Origin: Absidia repens | Taxonomy: Eukaryota; Mucoromycota; Mucoromycetes; Mucorales; Cunninghamellaceae | Direction: 5' to 3' | DNA: 64,000 bases | Assembly (NCBI GenBank): GCA_002105175.1 | Contig: MCGE01000002.1 | Location: forward strand, 1,736,001 to 1,800,000 | Shown here: positions 47,052 to 58,506 of the stretch, in pieces | Layout of the letters: each line of letters begins with the position of its first letter | Position numbering within the stretch: position 1 is the first letter of the stretch | The notes under the pieces: model-generated | Told to the model about the DNA's origin: nothing | The model's input: only the letters and a program-made list of their open reading frames with translations | Databases searched by the model: none | Made by a program: the position numbers and the translations under genes

Positions 47052-50000
47052 TTAAACTACATTCATCGAGCTCGACGTAGGAGTGCCGCCAGCAATTGAA
47101 GATGAGACGGAAGACGAGAGAACACCACTGATCCATCCAGTTGCCAGCTTGTACACTTTACTTGACCCCTTGATTTTCACAAACCGAAGCGCTACCACGT
47201 GAGGCGATGGGTTATCCAAGTCAGCACCAGGACCAGCGGAGGATGAGTGTTTACTACTGTTGTTGTTGGGAATCGAGTAAGCCTCCATAGTGAATATGAC
47301 AATTCCATCCCGATTTTGTGACTTTTCGTCACCATCATCGTCATCTGTGACCTCCAATATTTGTTGTTGTTGCTGCTGCTGCTGCTGTTGGGATGATGGT
47401 TGATTGTTGGTAATTTTCAATTGTCCGAATGTGGCTGTGGTCACCCCGCTTCCTGTTTTGCCTGCATACGTCTGACTTGGTCCTCCCTGAATGGGCATCG
47501 ATGAGTGTAAATGGACTGAATGCGATGACCAAGGCCATTGCTGGAAAGGTGCAGATAAGCGTTTCATTTGTCGGCTCCATCGACTTGTGTTGCTACCATT
47601 GCTGATCCTGTCCAACATGCTGCTTCTTGATGTATACGTTGAGCTACCGCCGGCTGCTGTTCCTCCATAGTATTGTTGTTGCTGTTGCTGTTGTTGCGGT
47701 TGTTGCTGTTGTTGTTGCCGACTGGATGTGGAAGAAGCACTTGCTGCAGCTGCATCGTTGAGTAAATTGGGCGATGACGAAGCACCTTTCAGAGCAAATT
47801 TTGATTTCTTTTTCTTCAGCTTGTGTTGTTTTCCATTTTCACTATCATCCAGGACGCCATCGTTTCGACCATTGTCACGCCATCCCTGTAACCATCTGCT
47901 TGATCGACGTTGTGATGATGACTGTACTGATGATGATTGTTGCTGTTGCTGCTGCTGCTGATGGTGATTTTGTTGGTCTGCTTGTTGCTGTTGCTTTTGT
48001 TGCTGTGCGATCTGTTGTGATTGTTGCTGATTTTCCATGGCATAGTTTCTTAACGTCAAGACACACGTAAGCTTTGTTCTTCCTTCATGCTGATAAGTGA
48101 CACCCAATAGTTGACAAGCTGATTGGACAAGGAGAATCAATTCACATTCATCTTGCTGCAGAGATAAGTCACCGTAGAGTGGTTGTTGCAGGCTATGTCG
48201 TGTAGTTCTTGCTGATATTGGCACAGATCCAGTTGTTGTTGTTGGAGGAACTGAAGGGAAGGAAAGACTATGGCTAGCAGAGAGTGACGAGCTTGACGAG
48301 AATGAAGACAATACCGTTGCTGATGAAGAACCCCGTAGATTGGTTTGTATGGTGTAATAATTGATATGTTCCTTAGGTCGAGTGTACAAACTTGCCAAAC
48401 TGAGTGTCGACGTTGTTTTTTTCAATCGAGATGAGAATCCGCCGCCGCTGCTGCTGTTGTCTCCGTTGTTTCCACCACCACCAGACGACGAAAGATATGC
48501 ACTACTTGCATCATTGCTGCTATACGCCGCAGAGGAGAGCGCCAAAATAGATTCCGGTCGTTTCAGTTTATGGAAGAATTGCTGTATAGTGGAATGACCT
48601 GAAGGAGGTTGTGAGATTGGGGTGAGTTGGACTTGAGCGAGGACGATTTTCATTTCAGCCAATAGTTCTGCGCGCAAAAGTTCTTGAGTTTGAGTATTTT
48701 CTTCCATTCGTGGTGAGTAGCCAGCATTTCCCGTAAAATAAATTGAGGCATTGATGGGATGGTAAATGACGGTTTTCTTGACGTGTTGACCAGACTGTTT
48801 TTCTTCCTCCATATCTTTGAGACACTGCCGCTTTGATCGCTCCCTTTCCATTCGGTGACGCACATTTTCATCTAATTCGGTAGGTACCCCATGGATCATA
48901 AGAGGTTCGTCAATATCAAAGCCACCGTAATAACCACTTCCTTTTTCGAGAAAGAGATCCTTCATTCGTCCATTATCGTTTAACCAGGGGTCGTCTTTCA
49001 GAGCCACACGAAGAGCAATCCGCCGCCGTCTATCCACCGTTAAACATTTCCGTATCGTTTGTTGCAACCCTTCGCTAAAATGTGTTGGCATTGGATAATT
49101 CCCATCAATAACATCTTTCCGTAGCTCACCAAAAGCTAAAAAAAAAAAAAAAAGAGAGTAGAGGTGCCGAGTCAGTACACTGCCCCTTTGTGTAATGCGA
49201 TGATATCTTTTTTTTTTATGAAGTTAATAGCCACTTACTACGAGCATGAGAAAATGGTTCAAACCCAGAAGTCATGCGGAAGAGAGTAACACCAAGGCAC
49301 CAACAATCGACTTCAGGGCCAATGTATTTTTGTTCACAGATGATTTCAGGACTGTAGTATAACATAGAGCCTAGAAAAAAATTAAGATAAAAAAAAAGAT
49401 GAGAAAATTTTCCGTATATGGGGCACAGACCACCTTGTAACGTGATCATTCTTTTTTTTTTGAACCCGTACCACACATAGTTCGTAAACGTTGTAGACCG
49501 AACCGATTCCCCAACCCAAAATCTGCAAGCTTTACTTGACCATTCGTTTTAAGTAATACATTCGGTGCCTATTCAAAAGTGGAAAGAGTTATTTCAGTAT
49601 CGACCTTTTTATTACTTTCTACTTTTTGCTGTCATTATTTTTTACTTTACCTTCAAATCTCGATGTACAACCCACCGACTGTGACAATAATCCACAGCAG
49701 CCACCATTTGACGAAATATCAATCGAGCTTCATCTTCATGTAATAATCCATGCCGTTTTTGAAGATGTTCGTCCAAGTTGAAGCCAGGCACATACTCCAT
49801 CACCAGGTATAACGAGTCCGCGGTTTCCACCGTTTCGTATAAGTGTACTACATTTGGATGATCCAAGGCTTCCATCAACCGAATTTCCCGTACTAGCCTT
49901 GACATGACTCGATATTCATGTAGCCGTTTGTCGATGACCTATTTCGAATAAGAAGGGCAGTAAAAAAAAAAAAGTCAATAAAGTTGTATTGGAATGGAGA

Positions 50001-50503
50001 ATCTCGCTATCCAACCCCAACATAAAGTGGTATAGTGGAAAGAGTGTCATTATCATTACTGATCCACGTACTATCCATGCGTGTACACTAACTCTGATAA
50101 CCCAGTTCCCGCACTACCCACCGTTCCTCTCTAAATTTGTTACCTTGATGGCATATTGTTCTCCAGTAAGATAGTGTTTTGCCAACATAACTTTGCTGAA
50201 TTTGCCATGACCCAAAGGACGATCAAACAAGTAATCACCAATACCGGCTAGCAAGTAATCAGGACTTGGTGGCAGATCCTTTCCTTTTTTCCTCTTGTCA
50301 TCTTGTTTCGTAGTGGTTCCTGTATTTTGCTGTTCTTGGTCTTGCTGCTGTTGCTGCTGTTGCTGTAGCTGTTGTAAGGTGGGAGGATGTGCCGTTTCGT
50401 TATCAGTGGAGGGAGGCGTCGGTAAGTCTACAGATTTAGCGCGGGACGAGCGTTTTTGTTGCCATTTCGATTTCAATTGATGAGTGACCGAGCGGAACGG
50501 CAT
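47052..50503 (-). CDS. CAMK-like Ser/Thr protein kinase with C-terminal KA1-like domain
   Basis: Five exons (50503-50144, 49938-49651, 49568-49472, 49370-49239, 49135-47052) give 986 aa. Kinase motifs are complete across the splices: the Gly loop RPLGHGKFSKV, the lysine in YAIK, the helix-C Glu in VREIRLME, VVHRDLKAPNVLL, DFGLGNRF, the activation segment LRTMCGSMLYYSPE, and GPEVDCWCLGVTLFRM. This is the CAMKL group (AMPK, MARK, KIN1, NIM1 kin). After a basic region there are about 450 low-complexity residues with several poly-Gln tracts. The end resembles a KA1 domain, which binds acidic membrane lipids: LLGVTYQHEGRTKLTCVL, then VVALRFVKIKGSSKVYKLATGWISGVL. A role in polarity or cell-cycle control is plausible by family. 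The exact ortholog is unclear because APE is replaced by SPE. Confidence 0.88.
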
Positions 50504-50943
50504 GATACCAAGAGTAAAAGTTTGTATTTAAAAGTAGATGGGGAGAGGGTCGTAGAGATAATTATGAGTGTGCAAAGATGAGACAGAAAAGGAGAAAGAG
50601 AGAGTATGCGTATAAGAGACACAGAATATGTGTATGTATGTATATGTGTGAGTGCTTGTGGTGTTTATATTATGTGAAAATGCGTGTATCAGATAAAATA
50701 GTACTTCTTGTAAGGGTATGAGTAGTAAGGAATACTATTGAGGAGAATATATTAAAGGAGGGAAAATAAGGGGGTATCAAAAGTGATAATAGACACAAAT
50801 AATATCAATCAATCAATAAAATCAGGAAAGAAAGAAAAAAAGAAGAAAAAGAAAAAAAAAAAAGAGGCAAAAAGGGGAAAGATGAATTTAATGGCTTTGG
50901 GAGGAGTTTGTTTTTTTATATTTTCTTTGGGTACCAATTGGGG

Positions 50944-50986
50944 AAGTTAGGTTGGGTCAGGTTAGTTGAAAATGGATCACCATTCT
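50944..50986 (+). repeat. left arm of a 43-bp inverted repeat
   Basis: It matches the reverse complement of 53192-53234 at 41 of 43 positions; the two differences are side by side in a GGATCACC versus GGGCCACC context. It starts AAGTTAGGTTGGGTCAGG. The two arms face each other and enclose 2.2 kb. I see no target-site duplication directly outside them. Confidence 0.8.
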
Positions 50987-51036
50987 CAATATGGGTCAAG
51001 CTCCGCAAAGTGGGTCAAATTGGTGAAGGTGGGTCA
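50954..51036 (+). repeat. four GGGTCA direct repeats
   Basis: GGGTCA occurs at about 50954, 50993, 51011 and 51030, spaced roughly 39, 18 and 19 bp. The first lies inside the inverted-repeat arm, the rest just inside the element. Clustered subterminal hexamers of this kind are seen in some DNA transposons as transposase-binding sites, but no transposase gene is visible here. Confidence 0.6.
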
Positions 51037-52271
51037 GGGCGGTGAAAATGCTAATACGTCCCTCTTTTATTATATATTTGTACATAGCGATGATATTGGG
51101 CACTCTGAAGAAGATACAATCGAACAGATGTGCAACACCAACAGCTCCCTGAAAGTGGTCATGAAGAACTATCAACTTTCTTCGTTTGATACGTACCGGC
51201 GCCACCAGGTTTTTGGACTGTAGTTTATGATGGACGGTGGATTTGTGGACTGGGTGTCGATGACCTTCTTTGGTGTATAGGGTGATAGTGCGGGTCCCTT
51301 AACGACATGCGCTAAGTATCTTATGGACCTTGTTGAAATATCACTGGTATTGGATGTAAACAGATATTGGTGGAATTCCTTGGATCTGGATCAAACCCAA
51401 CTACAAGATCAACGCTCGTGACCCATATTATCAACAACCGCCTTTTGTCGGATTGCCTCTCCTACAACCATCCGCAGTCACCATATGTTATAAAGTCATA
51501 TCATAACTAGCATATATCCTATCTCTGTTATACCTTAACTCTCTCTCGCTCCACATATTAGTATTAGCAACTTGATTTCGGTAGAATGATGACTGGTTTA
51601 ATTTTATTAGTAGTATAATAGTAGCATAGATTTAGTTATTACTTAGTATGTAGAATGTCTTTTTTTAATCTGTTAAATAAATCTGTCTCCTTGTCCTTCA
51701 TTTATTCACACTACTGTGTCCATGCATGCTATCAACGTTTGTCTTTTTTCTGAATACATAGGGAACTATACTATGCGATACTGCACACACACAAGGTTAT
51801 CATACGGTCATAGCAATGGTACCTTTTTACTGACTTGACACAATCTAACTGGTAAATACCGGACCTACCCCCATCTTTTCACTTCTTTTCATGGAGCTTT
51901 TATATTCATCCCTCCAGCACTTTTTCTTCACCCAGTCATCGTCCTTACTTTGCAACTCGTTGATTCCCTCTGCCTTTCTTTCACTGATCCTCCCCATTTT
52001 TTGTTCATCCAGCCTGTACACCATTTTCATATCAATCATATTCCTATACTGATATTCTACATCGGCAAAAAGACTTTATTATAACACATACAACTTGGTA
52101 GGATATGGTCATTTTTCAAAGAGTATCAAGGGTGAAAAAAAACACAACAGCAATCAATGGTACAACGTAAATTCAATGATGGGATATAAATGTACAGTGA
52201 TTGTTTTATTGAATGGGTAATAATTTGAATATACGGTAGTAAAAGAATAACAAAGCTAATAACTAAAAATA

Positions 52272-52842
52272 CTAAAGATGATGTAAAGGGAATGGGAATA
52301 AGATTTTTTTTTTCAATTCAAAGGGTATGACAGCAGTATAATGCCGAGATGAGGAATAGAGAAGACGGGGCGAGGGGTCAAATGGCTTCTTTGAAGGGAT
52401 GATTGGTCGTATGTCATGTTGGTGTTTTGTGATCAGTTTTTCCAGAGCAGCTTTGTTTGCCAATGCAGTTTGTTCAACACCATTATGGGAAAGCGAGAAG
52501 GGCACCACATTCAGTTTGTCAATGATGTGCAGAGTTTTGATTTTGTCAACATCCGGAGCATATAATTCATTTGTTGCAAACAGAGTCGCGTCCGAATAGT
52601 TTCGAGAAGACGTTTTGTTACTGTTTTTGTCGATCAAAGTGAGTTTTGATAATGGTGCCGAGTTTGTAATTGCGATTGGTGTGCTGGCAGCTTCATCGTC
52701 ACTGGCGTTTTCATCATCGCTGGCACTAGTCAAATACAACAGATCGTAAGCATTACTCTTTGTCTTGCTTTATATTTTTCTTTTGTCAAATTTACCTTTG
52801 TTGCTGTGACATGTGTTTCTTAACGTGATTGCGTAGTTCCAT
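52272..52842 (-). CDS. hypothetical protein inside the inverted-repeat pair
   Basis: Two exons can be joined: a short first exon from ATG at 52842 (MELRNHVKKHMSQQQR), donor AG|GTAAAT, then an acceptor near 52730 leading into SASDDENASDDEAASTPI and on to the stop at 52272. This gives about 170 aa. The N-terminus is basic, the middle acidic and Ser-rich (a repeated SASDDENASDDE-type patch), and the rest has modest hydrophobic patterning (IKTLHIIDKLNVVPFSL). I recognise no domain. An additional upstream exon is possible because an AG lies just before the first ATG. It is the only plausible gene between the inverted-repeat arms. Confidence 0.5.
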
Positions 52843-53731
52843 AATTGCTAGATAATGTTGGACACAAATAGTGAATAATAGTTATTTCAAATTCATCGTG
52901 CACAAACGCGTAGTTTTCAGGACAGGTCGGATGTTTGCTTTTCTTTGCAGAAGGCAGTTGAAGATCATGCCGAGTGTTGATGTGTATGAGAAGTTTTGTC
53001 TAGTTCCAAAACACAAAATCCTTTGTGCATTCAAAACATTGAATTTTTAAAAATAATCTTGCTTTGGTCATGACGTTGGTTGTATTGAAGCGAAGAAAAA
53101 AGAAAAAGAAAAAAGAGAAGGCAACAAAAAAAAGGAACCAAAAAAAAAAAAAAAGAACGAGCACCCATAAAAGGAGCGACCAAACTCCGACAGAATGGTG
53201 GCCCATTTTCAACTAACCTGACCCAACCTAACTTTCTCGACTGTAACCATTGATCCACACATACAACATAGTAAACTATATAAAGACATTATCATGACAA
53301 AAAGAAACTGATCGTCGCCACAGCATCGCCTTTTCTCCTTATTGATTCACCCTTTCGTTTTGGTCACCCTCTCACCACCCCTCCTCCACCACCCATTAAT
53401 CACACTCCCCTTTGTCCTCTCCCTCCACGAATTTCCATCCACTCTGTCAATTAAATCAAGGAGATAAAGACTGATGATAGTTCAAAAACATGTGATTCCA
53501 AAGTTCGTTTCTTCTTGAATTCAACCGTCAAGGGAACACAAAAATCACAAACATTTTTTATTGTCATACAAAAAAGAAGGCAAAGAATAAAAGCATTTAC
53601 AATGATATAAAAAAAAAAGAGATAAAAAAACTAACGGTATACAATGATGAACATATTACTAAGTAAACTAAAATGAATAAAAAAAATAATTAATTAATGA
53701 AATAACTAGTCAGCTACAATTTTTGTCTAAA
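52843..53731. other. intergenic region with the right arm of the inverted repeat
   Basis: Contains possible upstream sequence of the hypothetical gene, A/G-rich low-complexity DNA (53090-53160), the right inverted-repeat arm (53192-53234), a C/T-rich stretch (53330-53450), and the 3' flank of the coiled-coil/ankyrin gene. The frames at 53000-53258 are purine-run translations. Confidence 0.5.
53192..53234 (-). repeat. right arm of a 43-bp inverted repeat
   Basis: Reverse-complement partner of 50944-50986, 41 of 43 identical. On its inner and outer sides the two copies diverge at once, which is what two terminal ends, or two independent insertions of a small element, would show. Confidence 0.8.
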
Positions 53732-56077
53732 CTAAAAATCATCCGCATCAGCAAAAAGACCATGTCTAGACAGGGTAGATTCAAAGTGCCCAGGGACCTT
53801 ATTGGCTAATTCTTCTTCTCTTCGTTTATCCATCTTTTTTGTTGACAAAGCACCCAATCCCTTAAGATAGTCTACCAATCGCTTATGTCCGCCTGATTTT
53901 GCCAGATCTAGTGGTGTACTGACCCTTCGCGGTACATAGGCGTTGCAATCCAGTCCAAAGCGTTCAATCAATAGAGTCACCACTTCCAATCGACCATGTC
54001 GAACGGCCCAATGGAGAGGTAATTCGCCCTGATAATCAGCTTGAAGCACTGGAACTTGACAGGCTCTAGCTAAGAGTGATACCAGATCTGTATGACCTGA
54101 TGCACAGGCATAGTGTAATACCGTTGCACCTATACCAAATCAATCAATCGTTAGCATCGATCTCCATTATAATATATATATATATATATAGTTACCTTGA
54201 GCATCCACTTGGTTATTCAGTTCACCTTGAGTGATTTGGACAATGTATTCCACCACAGCAGCATGGCAAGATTCAGCAGCAATATGTAACACCGTCTTGT
54301 TTTTCATGCCCGCACCACGACTAGTTAAAAGATCACCACCGGCTTGGACGAGTTTTTGTAATCCAGGTAACCAGCCCACCTTGGCGGCCAAATAACAAGG
54401 AGAGCATTTTTCTTCTTCCACCGTACTCAAGGTCATCGCATTGGGATTGGCCCCTTGCTGTAGCAATAAATCCAAGGATCCAGGCGCCTTTGTCACGATC
54501 AATGCATGAATCAATCCATATCCAGACTTGACAACATGAGATGACGAGCTTGATTGTTGTTTAGCTGTATTCGGAGATCCGCCACGACGAAGGAAATTAC
54601 TAGAAAAGAAATGAATAGAATGGCTGTTAGTACCCTTTTTTTGGTTTTACATAGACACACGTACACACACACTGTTCTCTCTCTCCCTCCCTAATCCTTC
54701 CATCCATTCTCCCACCCCCGCCTCTCCCCCCTTTTCTCTCGTTCTTTCACTACATTTTCCTTTTTAGTTTTTTTTTTTTAATTTGACAATCCCTCTTTAC
54801 CTTATGATTTTTTCTACCGTGACATCGCTTCCTTTGCTTTTAGCAATTGTATCCCATAGTCCATCTGCACCACCAAAAATCAATGGATCCACCCGTCGCT
54901 GTTGAATCAAAGAATGTCCAGTATAGCCAGAGGTAGTAGTAGAAGATCGTACAGGTGTCATAGGTACCGAGTTTATCTGGCCAGCGCCACCACCACTACC
55001 AGCGGAACCAGAGGAGAAAACGGATGATGAGGAGGTTGGGGTCGAGGAAGAAGAAGAAGGAGGGGTTGACTGAGAAGGACGGCGCATATGTTGCCACGAC
55101 GAGGAAGATTTACTGCCGTTGTTGCTTCCGATACTAGTGTTGCTTTGGTGTTTGTGCTGGTTTTCAGAATAAGATTTGTTGCTTGTGTTTCCATTAGAAT
55201 AAATACTTTGATTGTCGCTTGATGTAGTAGTGCTGTAGATACTTGCTGTTGCTGAAGAATTTTGTCGGGGACGTACAGAAGAGGACTTGGAAGGAGAAGG
55301 ACGTGGTGGCATTGGGCCATGAGTGGAGGGATTCATTGATGTCATACCAGTCGCAAGACCTGCAGTTCGAGCTGATGATGACAATGATGATGATAGGGGC
55401 GGTGGTAAAGAGGATGCGCTGTCAGGTACGGCAGAGGTGGAAGTAGCGGTAGTAGATCCTGACCAATGTGATGATGGAACATACGATGATGATGTAGTGC
55501 TGGTGGATCGAGACGCCATTGCAGATTTTTGTCGTGTAAAGTCTGAAGGCATGGGATCATAATCTTCATTAATGGGTTGATGATGAGACTGATGCATTGG
55601 TGAAGAGGGTAAAACAGACGATGGAGGAGGAGGAGGAGGCGGTAGACCAGACTGATAGGAAGAAGATCCAGATGAGAGTTCTGATCCGTAGGATATACTA
55701 GACATATTGGATATTGAGCGATGACTTGTTGAGAGAGTGGTGGTTGGAGTTGGTGGAACTGCCCCATTGTTCGCCATTTCGTTTGATATCCTTTCATATT
55801 TCTTTCTAAAGAATTGCATTTCCCGGACAGCCTTTTCATGACGTTGTTGCATTACATCTAAAGCGGTCTTCAGGTCTTCGTTGTCGGCTTCCAATATGTC
55901 GTGACGATGTTGCAACATGTTGACGGTTCGATCGTGATCACCTAGTACACGTTTGAGTTCAATCTGCAGAACCTGTCGCAGGTTGTTGTCATCCAGTTGG
56001 TCAAGCAGTCCTGCTAAACATTCCCTTGGGTTGAGTGGCTGTTCTTCGTTGACGCGTTGTAATCGGTTCGTCTCCAT
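53732..56077 (-). CDS. coiled-coil and ankyrin-repeat protein
   Basis: Three exons (56077-54801, 54599-54196, 54129-53732) give 692 aa. The start METNRLQRVNEEQPL is chosen; an in-frame ATG ten codons upstream is also possible. Residues 35-105 form a coiled coil (LQIELKRVLGDHDRTVNMLQHRHDILEADNEDL...). A long Ser/Pro-rich region follows with a run of seven prolines. From about residue 410 a compact C-terminal half has at least five ankyrin repeats: GLIHALIVTKAPGSLDLLLQQGANPNA, SPCYLAAKVGWLPGLQKLVQAGGD, TVLHIAAESCHAAVVEYIV, TVLHYACASGHTDLVSLLA and LPLHWAVRHGRLEVVTLLI. It is probably a scaffold that joins partners. No enzymatic domain is seen and no ortholog is recognised. Confidence 0.85.
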
Positions 56078-58506
56078 GTAAGTATAATCGAAAACAGAAT
56101 GAATCACAGTTCAAAAGAAAAATTTATGTAATATTAAAAAGAGAGAGAGAAAGAGAAGAAATAGGATAGACTCTAGAGAAAATTTGAAAGGCACAAAAAA
56201 AGCGGGATTTCAAAACTAATATTTTCATTTGAAAGTTCTAACTTTTTTGGGTGGACAAGGCCTACAAAAAGAATAGCACATGAGGGGAAAGGGGGGAAGG
56301 AACTTTGGTAAGGCAGTAAATGTATACGCGCACAAAATGTAAATCACGAGTTTCATTTCCTCTTCTACGAAGATTTCCTTTTTCTTTGAATCCTCCTTTT
56401 GATTTTTATACATTGCTAATGAAATTATGAATCGACTCCTATTCTTTCAATAAGAGATTAGACTGGGATATTAGGGTACCAATATTGTGAGTGTTGTCAT
56501 TGAAAACTTCCATCGCCTGTTTTTGATATGTGAAATAATAGATGTCGTTTTACTTGTTTGGCTGATCCTTGAATAAGACAGGTTGATCTTTCAGGGTGTT
56601 ACTGTAATAACATAGGCCTTCCATCTTGAAACTTATCCTTGTTTTTAACTTTATTGATTGTTCGAAATGCACTATTTCAGATTCAAATAATCCACTGGTG
56701 GGTGATACAAGAGCTATTGTCCAGCACCAAACGAAAAAAAAAAGGTGTCTGGACTCAAACTATTATTACACGTCGGTCATTTAACAAAAAAAATGAACTT
56801 AAAGTTTATTGATCCGTTCGATAGTATAATATGATACTGTTCACTATTTATTAAAGCATGTACATTGTTATTAATGTAATGAAAACGCAAATGGACTAAT
56901 TTGATAAAAAACCAAAACCAGAAAGTGAAACTACCAATTATACCCAAAAAGTAACAAATTCTTGGTGTAATATCAAAAATAGTTTTATTTGGCGTTTGAG
57001 TGTTAGTCCTGTATTCATTACCATTGCAGAAGCTTGGACCATCTTTTCTTTTTTCATATCTTGATTGTGCTCATCAAACTTTTTTTTGGAATATTTTTAA
57101 ATTCCGCAGCGTTTCTTCCTATTCCTCCAGAACCAAAAAAAAAAAGCTTATACAAAATGTTCAATTTCAGGAACAAAAAATGATCATGGTGCTTAAACTC
57201 CCTGAATCAGGTTTTTGAGAACAAAGAGTACATAGGTGATCCATAGAATACATATTCCTCCCCTAAACGAATAAAAATAAAATAAAATTAGCTTGTATAT
57301 TTGCATAAAATATATTTAAGCACCGATATTATATTTTCTTATTGACAAAGGAGTCGTCCTTTCCTCCTTTCATACACACAAACATATGATGTGATTAGTT
57401 TGTGGTAAAGATGTTCAATTAGTCTATAAGAGAGAGAGTAAAAAAATGGCACAGAATTAAGCTTTGAATGTTCGGCGACATAACATCAAATGTGTAACAA
57501 TGTGATGGACACTCTTTTTACTTCGGTTCGGGCAACAATATGATATTGATACCCGAGCTCCACTATCATCACTTTTTTTTACTTGGCTTATACAAGGAAA
57601 ATAGGTAGCCAAAGTAATGACAAATTGATTTCAATCTGTTATCCCAATATCGAAATACTATCAAATTTACTGGAAAAATTGAAGTACCGACGGTGTTGAT
57701 CGAACTGACTGGGTGGATGATAGATGTGGTAACCAGGGTAAAGGTCATCCATCACATCGGTTCCGTGAATGCCGATTTTTTTTTTTTTTTTTTTTTTGAC
57801 AAGTGATGATCGTTCAAATCCGCCTTACCCTTTTTTTCACGTACCATTGACTTTTAATATATATTGTCACCGAATAAAAATGCAGTTGTAAAACTCGGAA
57901 TCATAACAAATGGATCAGTTGAGTGGCTCTTGTGACACCTTTCTTCCTTCCTTGCTGACTGTTTTTAAAGATGTGCCCTATTCCTTTTTATCATTTCATC
58001 ATTTTTTTTTGTCCAGACAAATAAGAAAAAGGGAAGGTGTTTTATATTATTGAACTGTCAGGTCGCTCACTATCATTACTGTCAATGTTTGAAACACCGT
58101 CAATGGTATGATCCCTAGTCTTTTCTCCTTGTCGTCATTAAAGAGCTAAACATACTAGAAATGGATTGGTTGGCGTTTATTGAAGATTCAAGGTTTTGAC
58201 TTTTTTTTTTTTTACACCTTAGAAAAAAAAGTAAACAAACCACTTTTTTGTATTTCGATAAAATAATAAAGTGTGTGCGGAACCCAGCATGTCGCTATTT
58301 TCCTTTTTCTTTTTTCTTCTCTTCCAACTTTTTCTTTCTTTCTTTCTTCTTCTCCCCCTTTTTTTTTTTATTCTATATCCCGCATTGGCATTTTTATTCA
58401 ATTCACTTTTATTCTACGCCACCTGTCTTTCAACTATCACGAACCTGATCACAATTGCTTTATCTTGAACACCTCAGTACCCTAGCCTTATTATTCAAAT
58501 CTCCAT
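56078..58506. other. gene-poor intergenic region
   Basis: A 2.4-kb AT-rich spacer between two divergent genes. Holds a GA-rich tract (about 56138-56158), a 20-base T run (57778-57797), another T run (58201-58213) and a long CT-rich leader (58290-58370) before the Zn2Cys6 gene. The overlapping frames at 58219-58485 translate this leader. I found no gene, tRNA or copy of the R family. Confidence 0.55.

Larger units (their letters stand above)
50504..52271. other. intergenic region with the left arm of an inverted repeat
   Basis: Kinase leader (GTATGTGT-type microsatellite near 50630-50690), a purine-rich tract (50820-50880), the left 43-bp inverted-repeat arm (50944-50986) and GGGTCA repeats (to about 51037). 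From 51060 to 51240 a short protein-like open stretch ends at TAG (about 51223), with no clear domain. From about 51550 to 51720 the DNA looks like a 3' end (AATAAA near 51676). Bases 51060-51720 may be a decayed gene, but I cannot recognise one. Confidence 0.45.

Noticed and set aside
50966..51223. 85-codon open frame inside the inverted-repeat pair
   Set aside because: Its first part translates the GGGTCA repeats. The later part looks mildly protein-like but has no convincing start, splice partner or known domain.
58219..58485. Several overlapping short frames before the Zn2Cys6 gene
   Set aside because: All are translations of the CT-rich leader on one strand or its purine complement on the other.
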